Below, one piece after another: positions 35,503-44,555 of a stretch of DNA of 53,947 nucleotides. Position numbers and translations under genes: made by a program. Positions within the stretch are counted from its first letter, which is position 1. The number at the start of each line of letters is the position of its first letter. Below the pieces are notes generated by a model. It was not told the origin of the DNA. It saw only the letters and a program-made list of their open reading frames with translations, and did not search any database. Source of the stretch: JADCCX01 sp031378805 (lineage in GTDB: Bacteria > Pseudomonadota > Alphaproteobacteria > Rhizobiales > Beijerinckiaceae); NCBI GenBank assembly GCA_031378805.1, contig JANNEO010000038.1, positions 1 to 53,947 on the forward strand. The letters run 5' to 3'.

Positions 35503-36243
35503 ATGAGACCAAAGAGTTTTCACGCTGCCGTCGTTGATCGGCTTGCAGCGATGATCATAGGGGGAGACACCGGGATGGGGTCGCAATTGCCGACCGAGGG
35601 AGAGCTGTGCGCCGTCATGGGCGTCAGCCGCACCATCCTCCGCGAAGCGGTGAAGACGCTTGTCGCCAAGGGTATGCTGGTGACAGGCCCGCGCACCGGC
35701 ACCCGGACCCGCCCACCCGCTGACTGGAACCTGCTCGACCCGGATGTGATCCGCTGGCGACTTGAGGCAGGCGTCGACAAGGCTTTCGTCCGTGACATTC
35801 TGGAACTGCGCCTCGCCTTCGAACCCGAAGCAGCCAAGCTTGCGGCACAGCGCGCCGAAGCCTCCGATATCGCGGCCATCCAGCTTGGCTATCAAGGCAT
35901 GGTCGAGGCCGTCCACAACGGCAAGGGCGGCTATCTGGAAGCGGACCTTACCTTCCATGAGGCGATCCTCGCTGCCACGCACAACCAATTCTTCGTGGCG
36001 CTGACGCCAGCGGTCGATGCGCTGCTGCGCGTCTCGTTCCAGTTCTCGGTGAAGAGCCGTGCCAGTGCCCGCTCTTCCCTGCCGCTGCATGAGGCCGTCA
36101 TGCAGGCCATTGCCGCGGGCAACCCTGATCGGGCGGAAGCCGCGATCCGCAGGCTGATTGCCTCCGCCCAACATGATGTGGAGACCGATATGACCCAGGA
36201 CGATTTCATCTTTGTCGATGGAGGTCGCCATGCAGCGGCTTGA
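35503..36243 (+). CDS. FadR-family (GntR) transcriptional regulator
   Basis: A 246-residue regulator with an N-terminal winged helix (LPTEGELCAVMGVSRTILRE, about residues 28-47) and a C-terminal FCD ligand domain with the D-H-H-H metal site (D in DLTFHEAI, H in FHEA, and HEAVMQ and AQHDVET). The FCD group, including DgoR and UxuR-like proteins, senses sugar acids. It overlaps the TRAP gene that follows by 14 bases and so probably controls the TRAP-dehydratase-kinase operon. Confidence 0.9.
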   Translation: MRPKSFHAAVVDRLAAMIIGGDTGMGSQLPTEGELCAVMGVSRTILREAVKTLVAKGMLVTGPRTGTRTRPPADWNLLDPDVIRWRLEAGVDKAFVRDILELRLAFEPEAAKLAAQRAEASDIAAIQLGYQGMVEAVHNGKGGYLEADLTFHEAILAATHNQFFVALTPAVDALLRVSFQFSVKSRASARSSLPLHEAVMQAIAAGNPDRAEAAIRRLIASAQHDVETDMTQDDFIFVDGGRHAAA

Positions 36244-36775
36244 AGACGGTTTTTTCAAAGCCATGGAGTTTCTGCTCGTGGCCCTTCTGGTTGCCATGGT
36301 GGTCATGGTGTTCGGCAATGTCATGATGCGCTGGTTCCTGGATGATGGCATCCAGATATCCGAGGAGATGAGCCGCTTCTGCTTTGTCTGGCTCACCTTC
36401 ATCGGAGCCGTCGTCGTGGCGCGCGAGAACGCGCATCTGGGCGTAGATGCCTTTATCGGTACCCTAGGTTCGAGAGGCCAGTTTGTCTGCATGGTCTTGT
36501 CGGACCTGCTGGTGCTCTTGTGCTGCGCCGTCTTCTTCTGGGGGACATGGCGGCAGGCCCCGCTGCACGCCACCAATGTCGCCCCTGTCTCGGGCATGAA
36601 CATGCTGCTCGTCTTTGGCATTGGATTCTTCACGGCCGGTGGCATCGGCTGGATGACGATCCTGCGTCTGGTCCGCGCTCTCACAGGCCGTCTTCGCGCG
36701 GGTGAACTCGATGCCTTCGTGGGCAAGTTCTCCAACGAGGACATCGCCCACAGCCTCAAGGGCAAACTCGAATGA
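36230..36775 (+). CDS. TRAP transporter small membrane subunit (DctQ)
   Basis: A 181-residue protein with four hydrophobic segments and the DctQ pattern QISEEMSRFCFVWLTFIGA. ATG at 36230 has GGAGG just upstream and lies inside the 3' end of the regulator gene. The stop overlaps dctM by ATGA. It partners DctM and the binding protein at 38149. Confidence 0.92.
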   Translation: MQRLEDGFFKAMEFLLVALLVAMVVMVFGNVMMRWFLDDGIQISEEMSRFCFVWLTFIGAVVVARENAHLGVDAFIGTLGSRGQFVCMVLSDLLVLLCCAVFFWGTWRQAPLHATNVAPVSGMNMLLVFGIGFFTAGGIGWMTILRLVRALTGRLRAGELDAFVGKFSNEDIAHSLKGKLE

Positions 36776-38112
36776 CCGTCCTCGTTTTTCTGTTCTCGCT
36801 CTGTGGTGCCATGGCGCTGGGAATGCCCTGTGCCTTCGCCCTGATGGTCTGTGGCATGGCGCTGATGGGCTGGATGGTTTTCATGGGCATCTATCCCGCC
36901 TTCGAGGCGCAGGTCATCGCGCAGAAGATGCTGGACGGCGCCGACAGCTTCATCCTGCTGGCCATCCCCTTCTTCATCCTTGCGGGTGAGTTGATGAATG
37001 CGGGCGGCCTGTCCAAGCGCATCGTCAACTTCGCGCTCGCGCTCATCGGCCACCGCCATGGCGGATTGGGCTATGTAGCCATCATCGCCGCCATCATCAT
37101 GGCCTCGCTCTCTGGCTCGGCAGCCGCCGATACGGCCGCGCTGGCAGCCATTCTGATCCCCATGATGAAAGATGCGGGCTACAATGTGCCACGTTCCGCC
37201 GGTCTGATCGCGGCAGGTGGTATCATCGCTCCAGTCATTCCCCCTTCCATTGGTTTCGTGATCTTCGGCGTGGCCGCCAATGTCTCGATCCCGCAGCTCT
37301 TTGTCGCCGGCGTATTCCCCGGCATCCTGATGGGCGTCAGCCTCGTCTTTGCCTGGTGGTGGGTGGCCCGCAAGGAAGAATTGCGCCCCTATCCCAAGCG
37401 CAGCTGGACCGAGCGCTGGCAGGCCACAAAGGACGGCGCGTTTGCGCTGGCGATGCCGATCTTCATCCTGGGATCCATCCGCTTCGGCTGGGCGACACCC
37501 ACGGAGGCCGCTGTTGTGGCAACGGTCTATGCCCTGTTCGTTGGCCTGTTCATCTACAAGGAACTGAAGTTCAGCCAGCTTTACGGCCTGCTGGTTTCGG
37601 CAGCCAAGATGACCGCCATGATCATGTTCCTGGTGGCTGCGGCGCTGATTTCATCCTGGCTGATCACGGCTGCGGATATTCCAGGCGAGATCGGCGGCTT
37701 CCTGCAACAGTTCGTCTCGAACAAGATGGTCTTGATGATTATTCTGATGGCCCTTGTGCTCGTTGTCGGCACGGCGCTGGATTTTGCACCGACCGTGCTG
37801 ATCCTGACGCCCGTGCTGATGCCCATCGTCAAGCAGGCAGGCATCGATCCGATCTACTTCGGCGTGCTCTTCATCATGAACAACGCCATCGGCCTGATCA
37901 CGCCACCCGTCGGTATCGTGCTCAATGTGGTCTCGGGCGTGGCAAAGGTATCGATGACCGACGTCATCAAGGGCGTGAACCCGTTCCTGATCGCGCAAAG
38001 CATCGTGCTGTTTATCCTGGTGCTCTGGCCGCCCCTGGTGATGGCTCCGTTCCGCCTGTTCCAGGGCCGGATCGGATTTGGAGAATTTGTCCAGCAACTG
38101 CTGGGCTACTGA
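36772..38112 (+). CDS. TRAP transporter large membrane subunit (DctM)
   Basis: A 446-residue DctM-family protein with about twelve hydrophobic segments and the family motif SGSAAADTAALAAILIPMM and IPPSIGFVIFG. It carries the Na+-driven transport pathway. Coupled to dctQ by ATGA; 36 bases before dctP. Confidence 0.94.
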   Translation: MTVLVFLFSLCGAMALGMPCAFALMVCGMALMGWMVFMGIYPAFEAQVIAQKMLDGADSFILLAIPFFILAGELMNAGGLSKRIVNFALALIGHRHGGLGYVAIIAAIIMASLSGSAAADTAALAAILIPMMKDAGYNVPRSAGLIAAGGIIAPVIPPSIGFVIFGVAANVSIPQLFVAGVFPGILMGVSLVFAWWWVARKEELRPYPKRSWTERWQATKDGAFALAMPIFILGSIRFGWATPTEAAVVATVYALFVGLFIYKELKFSQLYGLLVSAAKMTAMIMFLVAAALISSWLITAADIPGEIGGFLQQFVSNKMVLMIILMALVLVVGTALDFAPTVLILTPVLMPIVKQAGIDPIYFGVLFIMNNAIGLITPPVGIVLNVVSGVAKVSMTDVIKGVNPFLIAQSIVLFILVLWPPLVMAPFRLFQGRIGFGEFVQQLLGY

Positions 38113-38148
38113 CGGGTCGCTGAACCCACAACAAACGGAGGAAACACA

Positions 38149-39156
38149 ATGCTGAAATCCACTCTTCTGGCCGCAGTTGGCGCATTGGCGCTGATGACGG
38201 GAACCGCCAATGCGCAGTTCACCGAGCGCACCATCCGCGTCTCGAATGGCGTCACCGCGGATCACCCGATCGGCAACGGTCTGACCGTGATGACGTCCTG
38301 CCTCGCCACCAAGTCCGGCGGCAAGATGAAGCTGCAATCGTTCTGGGGTTCGGCGCTCGGCGGTGATCTGCAGGCCACACAGGCGCTCCGCTCCGGCACG
38401 CAGGAAATGGTGGTCACATCGACCTCGCCCCTTGTTGGCATCGTGCCGGAACTCGGCGCTTTCGACCTCCCCTTCCTGTTCGCCAACGAGAAGGAAGCCG
38501 ATGCGATCCTTGATGGTGCTTTCGGCAAGGTGATTACGGACAAGATGCCCGCTTCTGGCCTCATCAACCTCTCCTATTGGGAGAACGGCTTCCGCCAGCT
38601 CACCAACTCCAAGAAACCCGTGACCAAGGTCGAGGATTTTCCCGGCCTCAAGGTGCGCGTGATGCAGAACAACATCTTCCTCGACACCTTCAAGACGCTT
38701 GGTGCCAACGCCGTGCCGATGGCGTTTCAGGAAGTCTTCGCCGCGCTTGAAACCCGCGCCATCGACGGCCAGGAGAACCCCTTCGTCACCATCGCCAACA
38801 TCAAGCTGAACGAGGTGCAGAAGTTCCTGTCGATCACCCGCCACGCCTATACACCTTTCATGATCCTCTATTCCAAGGCCCTCTTCGACAAGCTCTCGGC
38901 GGAGGAGCAAAAGGCCCTCTTCGATTGCGCCGCAGACGGCCAGAAGGAACAGCGCAAGGTGACGCGCGCACAGTCCGACACGGCGCTCGAAACCCTCAAG
39001 AAGGTCGGAATGCAGGTGAACGAGATCGCACCGGAAGAGCAAAAGCGGATGCGCGACGCGGTGAAGCCGGTCTATGAGCGGGCGGCAACCACCGTCGGCA
39101 AGGATACTGTCGATCGTCTCCAGGCCGAACTCGCCAAGCTGCGCGGCACGAACTGA
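38149..39156 (+). CDS. TRAP transporter periplasmic binding protein (DctP)
   Basis: A 335-residue secreted binding protein, signal cleaved near GTANAQ. The family pattern GLKVRVMQNNIFLDTFKTLG, with the arginine that pairs with carboxylate ligands, and QEVFAALETRAIDGQENP are present. The ligand is most likely a sugar acid given the dehydratase and kinase next to it. A good GGAGGAAA ribosome-binding site precedes the ATG. Confidence 0.92.
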   Translation: MLKSTLLAAVGALALMTGTANAQFTERTIRVSNGVTADHPIGNGLTVMTSCLATKSGGKMKLQSFWGSALGGDLQATQALRSGTQEMVVTSTSPLVGIVPELGAFDLPFLFANEKEADAILDGAFGKVITDKMPASGLINLSYWENGFRQLTNSKKPVTKVEDFPGLKVRVMQNNIFLDTFKTLGANAVPMAFQEVFAALETRAIDGQENPFVTIANIKLNEVQKFLSITRHAYTPFMILYSKALFDKLSAEEQKALFDCAADGQKEQRKVTRAQSDTALETLKKVGMQVNEIAPEEQKRMRDAVKPVYERAATTVGKDTVDRLQAELAKLRGTN

Positions 39157-39170
39157 ACGTCCAGAGTTGT

Positions 39171-39300
39171 ATCCTTCTCCCTCGGGAGAAGGTGTCATGC
39201 GGAGCATGACGGATGAGGGGGATACACTGATCGCAGTGTCTCTCCCTCACCTGACTGCCTCCGGCAGCCACCCTCTCCCTTGTGAGAGGGGAGAGAAACC
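39171..39300. repeat. Compound palindromic intergenic repeat
   Basis: At least four hairpins in a row: CCTTCTCCC/GGGAGAAGG (39173-39192), GTCATGC/GCATGAC (39194-39210), ACACTG/CAGTGT (39224-39239) and a CCCTCTC/GAGAGGG pair close to 39270-39292. This resembles widespread intergenic repeats of Rhizobiales. Its last purine-rich part (GAGAGGGGAGAG) sits just before the dehydratase ATG and could serve as its ribosome-binding site. Confidence 0.78.
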
Positions 39301-39302
39301 CC

Positions 39303-40508
39303 ATGAAGATCACGGCACTCGAAACCATCCGCATCGAGGAATTCGACAACATCATCTTCGTGCGCCTGCACACGGATGAAGGCATCGTCGGCCTTGGCGA
39401 AACCTTCATGGGTCCACGCGCCGTGGAAGCCTACCTGCATGAAACCGTTGCCCCGAAACTGATCGGCGAAGACCCGTTGCGCATCGAGGCAATCAACCTC
39501 AAGATCAGGAACTACCTTGGCTGGAGCTCTGCTGGCGTCGAAACGCGCGGCAATTCTGCCATAGACATCGCGCTGTGGGATATCTTCGGCAAGGCCCATG
39601 GCAAACCGGTCTGCGACATGCTCGGCGGTCGCACGCGGGATGACATTCGTGTCTACAACACCTGCGCCGGATACCGCTACATCCGGGATGGGCGCGCCCA
39701 GACCGTCGCCAACTGGCATGTGGGCGAGCAAGGTGGACCCTACGAAGACCTTGAGGGCTTTCTGCACCGCGCCGACGAGGTCGCCCAATCCCTGCTTGAA
39801 CAGGGCATCACCGGCATGAAGATCTGGCCCTTCGACATCGCGGCGGAACGCACAAACGGCTTCGACATCACGTCGCAGGAACTGACCACCGCGCTGGAGC
39901 CCTTCCGAAAGATCCGCAAGGCGGTTGGTGACAAGATGGACATCATGGTGGAGTTTCACTCGCTGTGGTCGTTGCCCATGGCGAAGAAATTGGCGGAGCG
40001 TCTGGCAGAATTCGATACCTACTGGCACGAAGACCCCTTTCGCCTCGACAACATCAGCGACATCAAGGAATACGCCCGTCATTCCAAGGCCTGGGTCTGC
40101 GCTTCGGAGACCATGTCCTACACCCACGCCTTCCGCGAGTACCTCCAGACGGGTGCGGCCGGCGTGGTAATGCTGGACCTGTCATGGTGCGGCGGCATCA
40201 GCGAGGCGCGCAAGATCGCGGGCATGGCCGAGGCATGGCACACGCCCGTCGCGCCCCATGATTGCACAGGCCCCGTGGTCTACATGGCGTCGTGCCATTT
40301 CTCACTCCATGCGCCCAATGCGCTGATCCAGGAAAGCGTCAGGGCGTTCTACACGGGCTGGTACAAGGAGCTTGTCACGGATTTGCCCTTGGTGGAGAAC
40401 GGCAGGGTCAGCGTCAGCGACAAGCCGGGCCTCGGGCTGGAACTGCTGCCAGACCTGACCCGGCGTCCCGATGCACGGGTGCGCCGCTCTGACAAGTCCA
40501 CGCTCTGA
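39303..40508 (+). CDS. Enolase-superfamily acid-sugar dehydratase (galactonate-dehydratase-like active site)
   Basis: A 401-residue mandelate-racemase-group protein. Metal ligands are E217, E243 and E269, spaced 26 residues apart. H219 follows E217 as E-F-H, like the D-F-H of D-galactonate dehydratase (DgoD), and H319 in APHDC matches its second catalytic histidine. The lysine site is K173-I-W175, not the KxK of mandelate racemase. I infer a hexonate or pentonate dehydratase making a 2-keto-3-deoxy acid; a KDG kinase gene follows 34 bases later. The exact substrate is unknown. Confidence 0.86.
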   Translation: MKITALETIRIEEFDNIIFVRLHTDEGIVGLGETFMGPRAVEAYLHETVAPKLIGEDPLRIEAINLKIRNYLGWSSAGVETRGNSAIDIALWDIFGKAHGKPVCDMLGGRTRDDIRVYNTCAGYRYIRDGRAQTVANWHVGEQGGPYEDLEGFLHRADEVAQSLLEQGITGMKIWPFDIAAERTNGFDITSQELTTALEPFRKIRKAVGDKMDIMVEFHSLWSLPMAKKLAERLAEFDTYWHEDPFRLDNISDIKEYARHSKAWVCASETMSYTHAFREYLQTGAAGVVMLDLSWCGGISEARKIAGMAEAWHTPVAPHDCTGPVVYMASCHFSLHAPNALIQESVRAFYTGWYKELVTDLPLVENGRVSVSDKPGLGLELLPDLTRRPDARVRRSDKSTL

Positions 40509-40542
40509 TCAAACCTCGACCTGACCATGCGGGAGTACGCCG

Positions 40543-41472
40543 TTGCCTGAGATCCTCGCCATCGGCGAACCGCTGGGAGAGTTCAACCAGACCAGGGCGG
40601 GTGATTCGCACTATCTCTTCGGACATGGTGGCGACACGTCCAACGCCATTATCGCTGCCGCGCGGTCAGGAGCCAGCACGGGCTATATCGGCGCAGTCGG
40701 GGATGATTCCTTCGGGCGCTCCTTCATGGACCTCTGGCAACGCGAAGGCGTGGACACCTCCGGAGTGAAACGCGACAGGGCAGCACATACCGGCATCTAT
40801 TTCATTTCACACGGTCCCGAGGGACATGAGTTTTCGTATCTCAGGGCAGGCTCGGCAGCCTCCAGAATGACGACCCATGACCTCCCGGAGGATTTGATCC
40901 GGACCGCAAAGGTGCTGCATGTCTCCGGCATTAGTCAGGCCATTTCCGCAACCGCAGCGGACATGGTGTTCGAGGCGATGCGCCTGGCCCGGGCCAGCGG
41001 CGTCGCCGTCTCCTACGACACCAATCTGCGCCTGCGGCTGTGGCCACTCCCCCGCGCACAGGCCATCACCAATGCAGCGATGGCGATGGCCGATATTGCC
41101 TTGCCTGGCCTGGATGATGCCCGCCAGCTCACCGGCCTTGATGACCGCGATGCCATCGCGGACTTCTACCTCGGGCGCGGCTCGCGCATCGTCGCCATGA
41201 CACTTGGCAAGGAAGGCGCCCTGGTCGCAACCCATCAAGAGCGCCGCATCGTGCCGTCGATCACGGTCGATGCCGTCGATGCCACAGGTGCTGGCGACTG
41301 CTTCGACGGCGCATTCCTGGCGGAATGGGTACGCACGGGGGATCCCTTTGCTGCAGCCGCCTACGCGACGGTGGCAGCGGCACTCTCCACGACGGGCTAT
41401 GGTGCCGTGGCCCCTCTGCCGACGCGGGAAGCCGTCCTGGCTGCACTCAAGCGCTCTCGACCGGACGCCTGA
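40543..41472 (+). CDS. kdgK: 2-keto-3-deoxygluconate kinase (PfkB family)
   Basis: A 309-residue sugar kinase: PfkB signature DATGAGDCFDGAF near residue 246 (with catalytic D), and the DTNLRLRLWP pattern typical of KDG kinases. It phosphorylates 2-keto-3-deoxy acids for the Entner-Doudoroff-type aldolase, which is not encoded nearby. The start is a TTG at 40543 with GGGAG upstream. Its 3' end overlaps the convergent MFS gene by 26 bases (41447-41472). Confidence 0.88.
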   Translation: MPEILAIGEPLGEFNQTRAGDSHYLFGHGGDTSNAIIAAARSGASTGYIGAVGDDSFGRSFMDLWQREGVDTSGVKRDRAAHTGIYFISHGPEGHEFSYLRAGSAASRMTTHDLPEDLIRTAKVLHVSGISQAISATAADMVFEAMRLARASGVAVSYDTNLRLRLWPLPRAQAITNAAMAMADIALPGLDDARQLTGLDDRDAIADFYLGRGSRIVAMTLGKEGALVATHQERRIVPSITVDAVDATGAGDCFDGAFLAEWVRTGDPFAAAAYATVAAALSTTGYGAVAPLPTREAVLAALKRSRPDA

Positions 41473-42613
41473 TCAGCAGAAGCGCGAAGAAGGCGGACAA
41501 GCCCAGGAGGCCGGTCAGCCAGACCGCGTTGGCACCATAATGCTCCAGCGCAAGGCCGAAGGCGATGGGCGCGAAAGCCTGTGCCACGCGTGCCGGGGCG
41601 CTCAGCAACCCCTGCCGCAAGCCATAGCCCGCAGGCCCGAACAGCGCGAGGGGCAAGGTGCCCTTGGCGATGGTCATGACACCGTTTCCCGCGCCGTGAA
41701 GAATCGCAAAAGCGTAGGCCGCGGGAGAACCGACGAGCACCAGCGCCAACACGGCAAGAGGGTGCCCCAGCGTGGCGAAACGAGCGGATATCAAGGGATG
41801 AACCGTGCGCAGAAGGCCAAACTCCGCGACGCGCGCCGCGACCTGCGCCGGGCCGATCAGTGCTCCCGCCAGAATCGCCACAGCCGTGGTCGCGCCCGCC
41901 GCCTCCAACATGCGTGGCAGATGGCTCGAATAGGATGTGCTGCAGAACAGGCCGACCGCAAAGACATAGGACAGGAGCCACATCACCTGACGCGGCATAG
42001 GCGCCCCTGGCGCGCCAGGCCCCTGCTCCGCCGAACGCGGTTGCACGCCGGTCGGCAGGGCGGCGTTCAACGGCAGAGCCAGCAACAGATGCAAGACTGC
42101 CCACCCCAGGCAGGCACCGCGCCAGCCGATCCCGGCATCCATGAGGGCGGACAATGGCCAGCCGATGGTGCTGGCAAAACCCGCGACAAGCGTCACGCCT
42201 GTGATGGGGGAGCGTGCGGCGCTGCCATAGATGCCGACAAGCGTGGCGAAGGCTGCCTCATAGAGCCCGATCCCCATGCCGATGCCGATCAGTCCCCACC
42301 CCGCGACGAGCAGGACCGGGCCTTGCATCACGGCCAGCACGGCAAGGCCGGACGCGAAGAGCAGATTGGAGAGCATCAGCAGGCTACGCCCGCCCACCTG
42401 GTCAATCCGGCGTCCCGCCCAGGGACCGAGCAGCGCCGAGACGATCAACGCACCCGAAAAGGCTGCAAATATCCACACCGGGGAGATGCCCAGATCACGC
42501 GCCATCGGCGTCGCCAACACTGCGGGAAGGTAATAGGTCGAGGCCCAGGACAGCGTCTGCGCCGTACCCAGCGCCATGACAACGGACGTCGTCTTTGCGG
42601 GCAGTAGCCTCAT
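41447..42613 (-). CDS. MFS transporter in the otn operon
   Basis: A 388-residue major facilitator protein with about twelve hydrophobic segments and the loop 2-3 motif GPWAGRRIDQVGGR. It is the third gene of the otnK-otnC-MFS set, overlapping otnC by ATGA. It could import a tetronate or other sugar acid, but MFS substrate cannot be read from sequence; an exporter is also possible. Confidence 0.86.
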   Translation of the reverse strand: MRLLPAKTTSVVMALGTAQTLSWASTYYLPAVLATPMARDLGISPVWIFAAFSGALIVSALLGPWAGRRIDQVGGRSLLMLSNLLFASGLAVLAVMQGPVLLVAGWGLIGIGMGIGLYEAAFATLVGIYGSAARSPITGVTLVAGFASTIGWPLSALMDAGIGWRGACLGWAVLHLLLALPLNAALPTGVQPRSAEQGPGAPGAPMPRQVMWLLSYVFAVGLFCSTSYSSHLPRMLEAAGATTAVAILAGALIGPAQVAARVAEFGLLRTVHPLISARFATLGHPLAVLALVLVGSPAAYAFAILHGAGNGVMTIAKGTLPLALFGPAGYGLRQGLLSAPARVAQAFAPIAFGLALEHYGANAVWLTGLLGLSAFFALLLIRRPVESA

Positions 42614-43248
42614 CGCAAGCGGAAGCTCTGCTCCAGATCAACAATCTGCGGGGCCGTGAGAACGCGCACCGGCAAGCTCCTCGAGAGCACCACCAGCTTG
42701 GCCGTCTCCTCCAGTTCTTCCATGGCATAGACCGCCGCTTCGAGCGTCAGACCGGCGACCACTGGGCCGTGATTGCCCAGCAGCACAGCTGGATGGTGCG
42801 GGGCTTTGGAGAGGATCAGCGGCTTAACGGAAGCATCCCCTGGCCGTGTATAAGGCACCACAGGCACGCGCCCAACGCGCATCACCACATAGGGCGTGAT
42901 CGGCGGGATGGCATCGTCCGTGTCAGTGTCGGCAAGGCACGACAGCAGCGTCGCATAGGTCGAATGCAGATGCACCACGGCCCGCGCCGAAGGCCGTGCT
43001 TCATAAAAGGCGAAATGCAGCGGCAGTTCTTTCGTCGGCGCATCACCAGAGACATGCTGTCCCCCGGCATCGAGCTTCGACAAGCTGTCGGCGTGCAGGA
43101 ACCCAAGGCAGGCATTGGTCGGCGTGAACAGCCAGCCATCTTCCAGCCGCACCGATAGGTTGCCGGAGGAGCCAGGCGTCAAGCCGCGGTCGAAGAGGGA
43201 CTTGCCATACCGCACCAGATCGGAGCGAAGTCTCACTTCATCGCTCAT
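42610..43248 (-). CDS. otnC: Class II aldolase/adducin protein, 3-oxo-tetronate 4-phosphate decarboxylase type
   Basis: A 212-residue class II aldolase-fold enzyme. Zinc ligands are H-L-H in AVVHLHSTYATLL and H in LLGNHGPVVAG; SGNLSVR forms the phosphate-binding loop, and E in PTKELPLH is in the catalytic position. Next to a DUF1537-family kinase, the best reading is OtnC, which decarboxylates 3-oxo-tetronate 4-phosphate to dihydroxyacetone phosphate. L-fuculose-phosphate-aldolase-like activity is the alternative. Coupled by ATGA to both neighbours. Confidence 0.82.
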   Translation of the reverse strand: MSDEVRLRSDLVRYGKSLFDRGLTPGSSGNLSVRLEDGWLFTPTNACLGFLHADSLSKLDAGGQHVSGDAPTKELPLHFAFYEARPSARAVVHLHSTYATLLSCLADTDTDDAIPPITPYVVMRVGRVPVVPYTRPGDASVKPLILSKAPHHPAVLLGNHGPVVAGLTLEAAVYAMEELEETAKLVVLSRSLPVRVLTAPQIVDLEQSFRLR

Positions 43249-44501
43249 GGAACCCTGCCCGCCAGCACGCCAGCCGCCTTCTCATAAAAATCGAGTCCGC
43301 CGAAATTGCCGGACTTGAGCGCAAGCCGCAGCGCCCGCCCCGTCACAGCCAGCGCAGGCACGCCCGGATCGATCTCCGGTCCGATGGCAAAGGCCTCGAT
43401 ACCCAGCGCCGTGACCACGGCTCCCGATGTCTCGCCACCGCCCACCACAAGGCGTGTCACTCCCGCTGCAGCGAGCCTTGCAGCGAGTTGCCCGAGAAAA
43501 TGCTCGATGCCAGCCGCAACCCGCTCGCGCCCGTGCCTGTCCTGGGCGCTGCGCACCGCCTCAGGCGCAGCCGAGGAATAGGCCATGGGCATCACTTCAA
43601 TCCGCTCCATCATCCACTGGAACGCCGCATCCACCGTCATGCCGCCATCCATGATGGCATCGGGCATCAGGGCCAACGTCGGATGTGTTTTTGCGAAGGC
43701 TTCGACCTGCGCCAGCGACTGTATCGAGCACGAGCCGGACAACGCTGCGGCCTGACCAGACGCGCCGGTGAAGGTCGAACCACTGCCGGACAGGGCGCCC
43801 GCCTTCCGGAAATTGGCGGGCAAGCCAAGCGCGATACCCGAGCCGCCCGTGACCAGTTTATGGTCGGCAATGGCCTCACCCAGAGCCATGAGATCGTCAT
43901 CCACCACGGCGTCGGTCACCACCAGGCGGCGCCCAGCTTGAGCTTCTTTCGCAAGCGCGGCACTGATCGCGGCGGCTCCCTGGCGCACCACCGGATAAGC
44001 CACCAGCCCGATCTCGCCTTGCGTCTGCAACCGCAGCCAGCGGCGAATATCCGGATCGCTCATTGGCGTCAGCGGATGGTGGCGCATCCCCGTCTCGGAC
44101 AGCAATTGACCGTTGACGAACAGATGACCGTGAAACAGTGTTCTGCCCGTCGCTGGAAACACCGGGCACACGACGGCAATACCACCAAGACGGGCAAGCA
44201 GCGCCTCCGCCACAGGACCAATATTGCCCTCCGGCGTCGAATCGAAGGTCGAGCAATATTTGAACAGGATCTGCTGACAGCCCTGGGCCATCAGCCAGTC
44301 CAGTGCGGCCATCGATTGCGCCACGGCTTGTGCTGCAGGAACGGTCCGGCTTTTCAGCGAAACGACGCCCGCCTCGCAGGCCCCATCAGCCATGCCCACC
44401 GGGATGCCGACGAATTGCGTCGTCGCCATGCCGCCTTTGGCCAGCGTATTGGCGAGATCGCTCGCGCCGGTGAAATCATCGGCAATGCAGCCGAGCAGCA
44501 T
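43245..44501 (-). CDS. otnK: Four-carbon acid sugar kinase (3-oxo-tetronate kinase type)
   Basis: A 418-residue DUF1537-family kinase. N-terminal GCIADDFTGASDLANTLAKGG is the typical substrate-side motif, and the C-terminal GGGETSGAVVTALG is the ATP-binding region. It phosphorylates 3-oxo-tetronate (or a related four-carbon acid sugar). Adjacent otnC makes this pairing likely. The dehydrogenase that would make the 3-oxo acid (LtnD/DenD type) is not in the window. Confidence 0.87.
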   Translation of the reverse strand: MLLGCIADDFTGASDLANTLAKGGMATTQFVGIPVGMADGACEAGVVSLKSRTVPAAQAVAQSMAALDWLMAQGCQQILFKYCSTFDSTPEGNIGPVAEALLARLGGIAVVCPVFPATGRTLFHGHLFVNGQLLSETGMRHHPLTPMSDPDIRRWLRLQTQGEIGLVAYPVVRQGAAAISAALAKEAQAGRRLVVTDAVVDDDLMALGEAIADHKLVTGGSGIALGLPANFRKAGALSGSGSTFTGASGQAAALSGSCSIQSLAQVEAFAKTHPTLALMPDAIMDGGMTVDAAFQWMMERIEVMPMAYSSAAPEAVRSAQDRHGRERVAAGIEHFLGQLAARLAAAGVTRLVVGGGETSGAVVTALGIEAFAIGPEIDPGVPALAVTGRALRLALKSGNFGGLDFYEKAAGVLAGRVP

Positions 44502-44555
44502 GGTTCATTTGCCCCGTTCTCACGTGGCTATAAAGCGCCCGGGGAATGGAGACCA

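Noticed and set aside
37651..39207. A 518-codon open frame on the - strand across dctM and dctP
   Set aside because: It is antisense to recognisable TRAP genes and looks like a codon-bias shadow.
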